From 9FT-COMBO-48-23 sp964400675 (GTDB lineage: Bacteria > Chloroflexota > Dehalococcoidia > GIF9 > UBA5629), in the NCBI GenBank assembly GCA_964400675.1, contig CAYNVO010000001.1, forward strand, positions 288,115 to 352,114: DNA of 64,000 bases, read 5' to 3'. The position numbers were made by a program, and so were the translations under genes. Below, in pieces: positions 60,902-64,000 of this stretch (the first letter of the stretch is position 1; each line of letters opens with the position of its first letter). The notes beneath the pieces are model-generated. The model was given only the letters and a program-made list of their open reading frames with translations. It had not been told where the DNA came from and did no database searches.

Positions 60902-60921
60902 GTCACCCGCCTTCGGGTTAC
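60902..60921. repeat. GTCACCCG hairpin, copy 1
   Basis: GTCACCCG-CCTT-CGGGTTAC, an inverted repeat with one mismatch. An almost identical perfect version is at 63447-63466. Confidence 0.55.
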
Positions 60922-60951
60922 CGATTAGTCAGGTACTGGTACGTGGCTAAA

Positions 60952-60974
60952 AATCCGCCCCCCGCTCGGGGTCT
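60952..60974 (-). terminator. Possible terminator after the sigma factor gene
   Basis: On the minus strand CCCCGAGCGGGG is followed by GGCGGATTTTT. The stem is short and the U-run is separated by six bases, so this is weak. It lies 20-40 bases after the stop codon. Confidence 0.3.
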
Positions 60975-60995
60975 ATTCTGTGTCGCCCTGAGAGC

Positions 60996-62525
60996 TTATT
61001 CCAGATAGTCCTTGAGTTTTCGGCTGCGACTGGGGTGGCGCAGCTTGCGCAATGCCTTAGCCTCTATCTGGCGGATTCGCTCCCGGGTCACATTAAATTC
61101 CTTCCCTACCTCTTCTAGAGTCCGGGGTCTATCATCCTCTAAGCCGAACCTGAGTAATAAAACCCTTCTTTCCCGGTCGCTGAGTTCAGAAAGCACCTTA
61201 CTTAGTTGTGCCTTAAGTAGCTCTCGTGAGGCAGCCTCGGCTGGCGGCATGGTAGCTCGGTCTTCAACAAAATCACCGAGGTCGCTGTCCCCATCTTCGC
61301 CAATAGGAGTCTCTAAAGATAACGGCATTTTAGATAATTTCAGGATTTCCCTCACTTTTTCTGCGGGGATATCCATCGCTATGCCAATTTCTTCGTAACT
61401 TGGTTCACGCCCATACTCTTGAGTCAGATAACGATTGGTCTTATATAGCTTATTGATAATTTCTATCATGTGCACTGGGATACGGATTGTACGGGCTTGA
61501 TCGGCAATAGCTCGGGTAATACTTTGTCTAATCCACCAATGGGCGTAAGTACTGAATTTATAACCTTTCCTATGTTGGAATTTGTCCACGGCTCGAAATA
61601 GGCCGATGTTGCCTTCCTGAATAAGGTCCAGAAATGGTATTCCGTGTCCGGTGTATTTCTTGGCAACACTCACCACCAGACGCAAATTTGCTTCAATAAG
61701 GCGTTTCTCTGCCTCACTCGCGGCTCTCTTGATTTCACTAAAATAGGCTTTAAGTTGCTGGCTCTTAGCGTGAAGATTGGAAAGGAATTCAGGATTAACG
61801 GGATCGACTGTTAAAGATGCCATCTGACTCCAGGAAGTTCCATCTACTATACTTTCCAGTAATTCTGAAGGCAAAAGTCGGCTATCGATTGAAAGGTCTA
61901 CCAAGCTTCGTCCAACTTCTGATGTGTTTTTGCCATTGGCTTCCGCAATAGCTTTCACTAGCTCTGGATCGATTACACCGTCGATAGCCGCCCGCAGTTT
62001 GGGGTCGGCAACTATCTGAATGGGGCTATCTGTCGTATCAATCTCAAAGCGCTTGACAAGAATATCAACTGTGGGCCAGGCTGCAAGTAGGTGACGAAGC
62101 AAATAGATTGTAATACTAACCGCCGGGGGATATCTGCCATAGTGCTTCAAGCGAAGGCCTTCAATCTTTGCTAGATACCTGGCATCTTCTAGTCTACTGG
62201 CCAATACCTTTTCGTCGTTTGCGGTGAGAAGCGAAACTTTGCCAATCTCGTGGAGATACATTAGAACCGGATCATCGACTGGCTGTTCCCCAGGCTCTAG
62301 ATCGAGCCCAATCACAGATTTAGCTCCTCTTTCTGTCTTATCTCCCCACTCCTCGTCCAGGTCAGCAGACCCTTCGTCTCCCCAAGAAGAGGCAATTACG
62401 GATATATCTTCCTCTGTATCCTCCTGGCGGAAAGTGCCCCAGGCACTTTGGGTAAGTTTGAGTGACTCAACCTCAGGCCTCATGCCCATGATATCTTCAG
62501 TGTGCAGTTCAACTTTGTCTTCCAT
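60996..62525 (-). CDS. rpoD: RNA polymerase primary sigma factor (RpoD/SigA)
   Basis: The 509-residue protein has an acidic N-terminal part with region 1.2 (DPVLMYLHEIGKVSLL), an insert between 1.2 and 2, region 2 (KRLIEANLRLVVSVAKKYTG, FSTYAHWWIRQSITRAI), region 3 (REPSYEEIGIAMDIP) and region 4 (LRFGLEDDRPRTLEEVGKEF, RERIRQIEAKALRKLRH). It is the housekeeping factor that recognises the TTGACA/TATAAT promoters seen in this window. The 5' leader holds a 17-bp palindrome (62548-62564) close to the transcript start. Confidence 0.95.
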   Translation of the reverse strand: MEDKVELHTEDIMGMRPEVESLKLTQSAWGTFRQEDTEEDISVIASSWGDEGSADLDEEWGDKTERGAKSVIGLDLEPGEQPVDDPVLMYLHEIGKVSLLTANDEKVLASRLEDARYLAKIEGLRLKHYGRYPPAVSITIYLLRHLLAAWPTVDILVKRFEIDTTDSPIQIVADPKLRAAIDGVIDPELVKAIAEANGKNTSEVGRSLVDLSIDSRLLPSELLESIVDGTSWSQMASLTVDPVNPEFLSNLHAKSQQLKAYFSEIKRAASEAEKRLIEANLRLVVSVAKKYTGHGIPFLDLIQEGNIGLFRAVDKFQHRKGYKFSTYAHWWIRQSITRAIADQARTIRIPVHMIEIINKLYKTNRYLTQEYGREPSYEEIGIAMDIPAEKVREILKLSKMPLSLETPIGEDGDSDLGDFVEDRATMPPAEAASRELLKAQLSKVLSELSDRERRVLLLRFGLEDDRPRTLEEVGKEFNVTRERIRQIEAKALRKLRHPSRSRKLKDYLE

Positions 62526-62547
62526 GTTGAAAAAAGCTCTTTATTTT

Positions 62548-62564
62548 GGCACGTTTATCGTGCC
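62548..62564. promoter_or_regulatory. Palindrome just before rpoD, possible operator or leader hairpin
   Basis: GGCACG-TTTAT-CGTGCC (plus strand) is a perfect inverted repeat located 6-22 bases after the predicted rpoD transcript start and 23 bases before the ATG. No U-run follows, so it is not a terminator. It could bind a regulator or form an RNA hairpin that limits translation. Confidence 0.5.
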
Positions 62565-62576
62565 GCTTATATTGAT

Positions 62577-62605
62577 ACTGTACTATAACCCGCGTGTTTG
62601 GTCAG
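62577..62605 (-). promoter_or_regulatory. Possible promoter for rpoD
   Basis: CTGACC (62600-62605) and TACAGT (62577-62582) are 17 bp apart on the minus strand. Confidence 0.45.
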
Positions 62606-62638
62606 TTGTACGCTAAGTATATAGACGACTCGGGCGGT

Positions 62639-62944
62639 TTAGTATCTCCTCTGTCTTCCTCTTCCGCCAAAACCTCCGCCTCCGCCTCCGCCTCTGCTAT
62701 CGGAACGAGGGCGAGCTTCATTAACATCCAGCGTCCGCTCCTTGAGTGTTTTCCCCTTTAATCCAGCGATTGCAGCTTCGCCTTCAGCCTTTGATGCCAT
62801 TTCAACAAAACCAAATCCTCTGGATTGCCCGCTATATTTGTCCTTTATGATGTTTACAGAAGTGATCTCTCCAAAAGCCTTGAACTCCTCCCGCAATTCC
62901 TCTTCAGTTACATCAAGCGATAAGTTGCCCACATAGATATTCAT
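62639..62944 (-). CDS. RRM-type RNA-binding protein
   Basis: The 101-residue protein has one RNA recognition motif: RNP2 IYVGNLS and RNP1 RGFGFVEM, followed by a Gly/Arg-rich tail (SRGGGGGGGFGG). Such proteins are RNA chaperones, often cold-induced in cyanobacteria and related groups. AAAGGGG precedes ATG 62944. A 40-bp perfect hairpin lies just upstream, between it and the zinc-ribbon gene. Confidence 0.94.
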   Translation of the reverse strand: MNIYVGNLSLDVTEEELREEFKAFGEITSVNIIKDKYSGQSRGFGFVEMASKAEGEAAIAGLKGKTLKERTLDVNEARPRSDSRGGGGGGGFGGRGRQRRY

Positions 62945-62973
62945 TTGGTACCCCTTTCTTCAAAATTGTAAAG

Positions 62974-63013
62974 GAACATACATAGGCCAGGTACCCCTGG
63001 CCTATGTATGTTC
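62974..63013. terminator. 18-bp perfect stem-loop between RRM and zinc-ribbon genes
   Basis: GAACATACATAGGCCAGG, loop TACC, CCTGGCCTATGTATGTTC, with no mismatch. No clear U-run follows on the minus strand (sequence CTTTACAATTTT), so it may be a terminator/attenuator for the zinc-ribbon gene, an RNA processing site or a stabiliser for the RRM mRNA. Confidence 0.6.
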
Positions 63014-63024
63014 TTAAGATCAAA

Positions 63025-63237
63025 CTAGTATTCCTTACTAAGTTCGAACCTGCTGCTGTCACTCTGCCAGCCACCATTTGAACCGCCGCGCTGTTGTTTC
63101 TTAGCCTGTCGGCACCGAGAACAACGCTTAGGGTCGTTGGTAAAGCCTTTAGACGCGTAGAATTCTTGTTCTCCAGCAGTGAAGGTGAAGGTAGCCCCGC
63201 AATCGGGACAGAGAATTGACTTGTCTGTGAAACTCAT
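63025..63237 (-). CDS. Zinc-ribbon domain protein
   Basis: The 70-residue protein has two CxxC knuckles: ILCPDCGATFTFTAGEQEF and RCSRCRQAKK, followed by a Gln/Ser/Gly-rich tail. It resembles the probable zinc-ribbon domain family found near cold-shock proteins. GAGAGGAGG precedes ATG 63237. A long leader (about 119 bases) runs from the promoter at 63363-63391. Confidence 0.9.
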   Translation of the reverse strand: MSFTDKSILCPDCGATFTFTAGEQEFYASKGFTNDPKRCSRCRQAKKQQRGGSNGGWQSDSSRFELSKEY

Positions 63238-63362
63238 TGGATGGCCTCCTCTCTTATGAATAGTTGGTTAGAGTTGGGGTCATCCGGAATCTGGGTAAGT
63301 CGGGTAAATCTGGGGGTAATTTAACTGAGTACGTGATAACCAAAACTGAAACCACCACTTCC

Positions 63363-63391
63363 ACTATACACTAAAACTCTCCCTTTTACAA
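63363..63391 (-). promoter_or_regulatory. Sigma-70 promoter for the zinc-ribbon gene with long leader
   Basis: TTGTAA (63386-63391) and TATAGT (63363-63368) are 17 bp apart. Transcription near 63356 gives an untranslated leader of about 119 bases. Confidence 0.55.
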
Positions 63392-63446
63392 ATGACAGCT
63401 TTGCCGGTCGAAATCATTTGCTCAATGATTGCTAGATTTACTACGT

Positions 63447-63466
63447 GTCACCCGCCTTCGGGTGAC
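63447..63466. repeat. GTCACCCG hairpin, copy 2 (perfect)
   Basis: GTCACCCG-CCTT-CGGGTGAC, perfect 8-bp stem and four-base loop. Copy 1 at 60902. Both are preceded by CGTGT or GCGTGT. Confidence 0.7.
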
Positions 63467-63483
63467 CATCATCAATTAAAATG

Positions 63484-63514
63484 AAAAAGCCCTCGGCTTC
63501 TATGCCGGGGGCTT
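63484..63514 (-). terminator. Rho-independent terminator after the initiator tRNA
   Basis: On the minus strand AAGCCCCCGGC pairs with GCCGAGGGCTT (one mismatch), loop ATAGAA, followed by a run of T. This ends the rRNA/tRNA transcript. Confidence 0.85.
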
Positions 63515-63523
63515 AGTTTATCT

Positions 63524-63598
<75 letters not shown>

Positions 63599-63607
63599 TC
63601 GCTACAG

Positions 63608-63633
63608 CCACAAAAAATCTACGATTTTTGTGG
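63608..63633 (-). other. Stem-loop between 23S rRNA and tRNA
   Basis: CCACAAAAAATC/GATTTTTGTGG around a three-base loop, with one bulged A. It could be a processing (RNase III-type) signal for separating the 23S rRNA from the tRNA. Confidence 0.45.
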
Positions 63634-63667
63634 GGATAGTGAATAGTTTTGTGCTCAGCCTGATGTA

Positions 63668-64000
<333 letters not shown>

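Overview
The window looks like a chromosomal contig from an anaerobic bacterium of the Chloroflexota, most likely class Dehalococcoidia. This is inferred from gene content: an 11-subunit complex I operon without the NADH-oxidising subunits NuoEFG, a TCA-cycle gene block with a class I fumarase split around a succinate dehydrogenase/fumarate reductase, a pyruvate phosphate dikinase, and many dispersed GAATGACA/TGTCATTC repeats. No plasmid or phage gene was seen. Assignment to Dehalococcoidia is inference, since no marker could be searched.

Layout. 1-3.1 kb: end of a nuclease-fold protein, two methyltransferase-type genes, then yggS and proC. 3.1-6.1 kb (minus): two secreted or surface proteins, one with Ig-like putative domains and a C-terminal anchor, one with three cysteine-rich repeats. 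6.3-8.0 kb: two convergent SAM methyltransferases, the first carrying an in-frame 213-bp insertion of repeat DNA. 8.2-9.6 kb (minus): rsmD, coaD, ferredoxin. 9.8-19.9 kb (plus): nuoA-B-C-D-H-I-J-K, a small DUF2007-like gene, nuoL-M-N, followed by nadK, a GNAT gene and a NUDIX gene. 21.8-34.3 kb (minus): one long carbon-metabolism block, in transcription order a carboxyltransferase, a small subunit, an OadA-like carboxyltransferase/biotin carrier, an aconitase-like pair, isocitrate and malate dehydrogenases, fumarase alpha, sdhA, two anchors, sdhB, fumarase beta. 34.5-36.2 kb (plus): folP-folK-queD, followed by trm112 on the minus strand.

36.9-46.3 kb: a large MBL-fold hydrolase, an A+T-rich three-gene island of unknown function (38.6-40.4 kb), an MscS channel, a 600-bp repeat field, an M20 peptidase with a GNAT gene, and a zinc-ribbon/LemA/HtpX group. 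46.4-53.4 kb: LOG-family protein, beta-CASP nuclease, two acyl-CoA dehydrogenases with a membrane protein and a histone-deacetylase-like enzyme, cysM. 53.6-60.5 kb: GH3 glycosidase, HD-GYP protein, compact pyruvate phosphate dikinase, CaCA antiporter. 60.6-64 kb: primary sigma factor, RRM RNA-binding protein, zinc-ribbon protein, initiator tRNA and the 3' end of a 23S rRNA gene.

How the parts may work together: fumarase, malate dehydrogenase, isocitrate dehydrogenase, an aconitase-like pair and SDH/FRD form most of a TCA cycle. The carboxyltransferase pair resembles a methylmalonyl-CoA:pyruvate transcarboxylase that could feed oxaloacetate into it. Complex I without NuoEFG probably takes electrons from ferredoxin or another non-NADH donor. 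Several genes have a good sigma-70 promoter whose -10 box lies only 8-9 nt before the start codon, so leaderless mRNAs are likely common here. The most unusual items are the in-frame repeat insertion at 6326-6545, the island at 38578-40392, the cysteine-repeat protein at 5021-6115 and the leaderless promoters.
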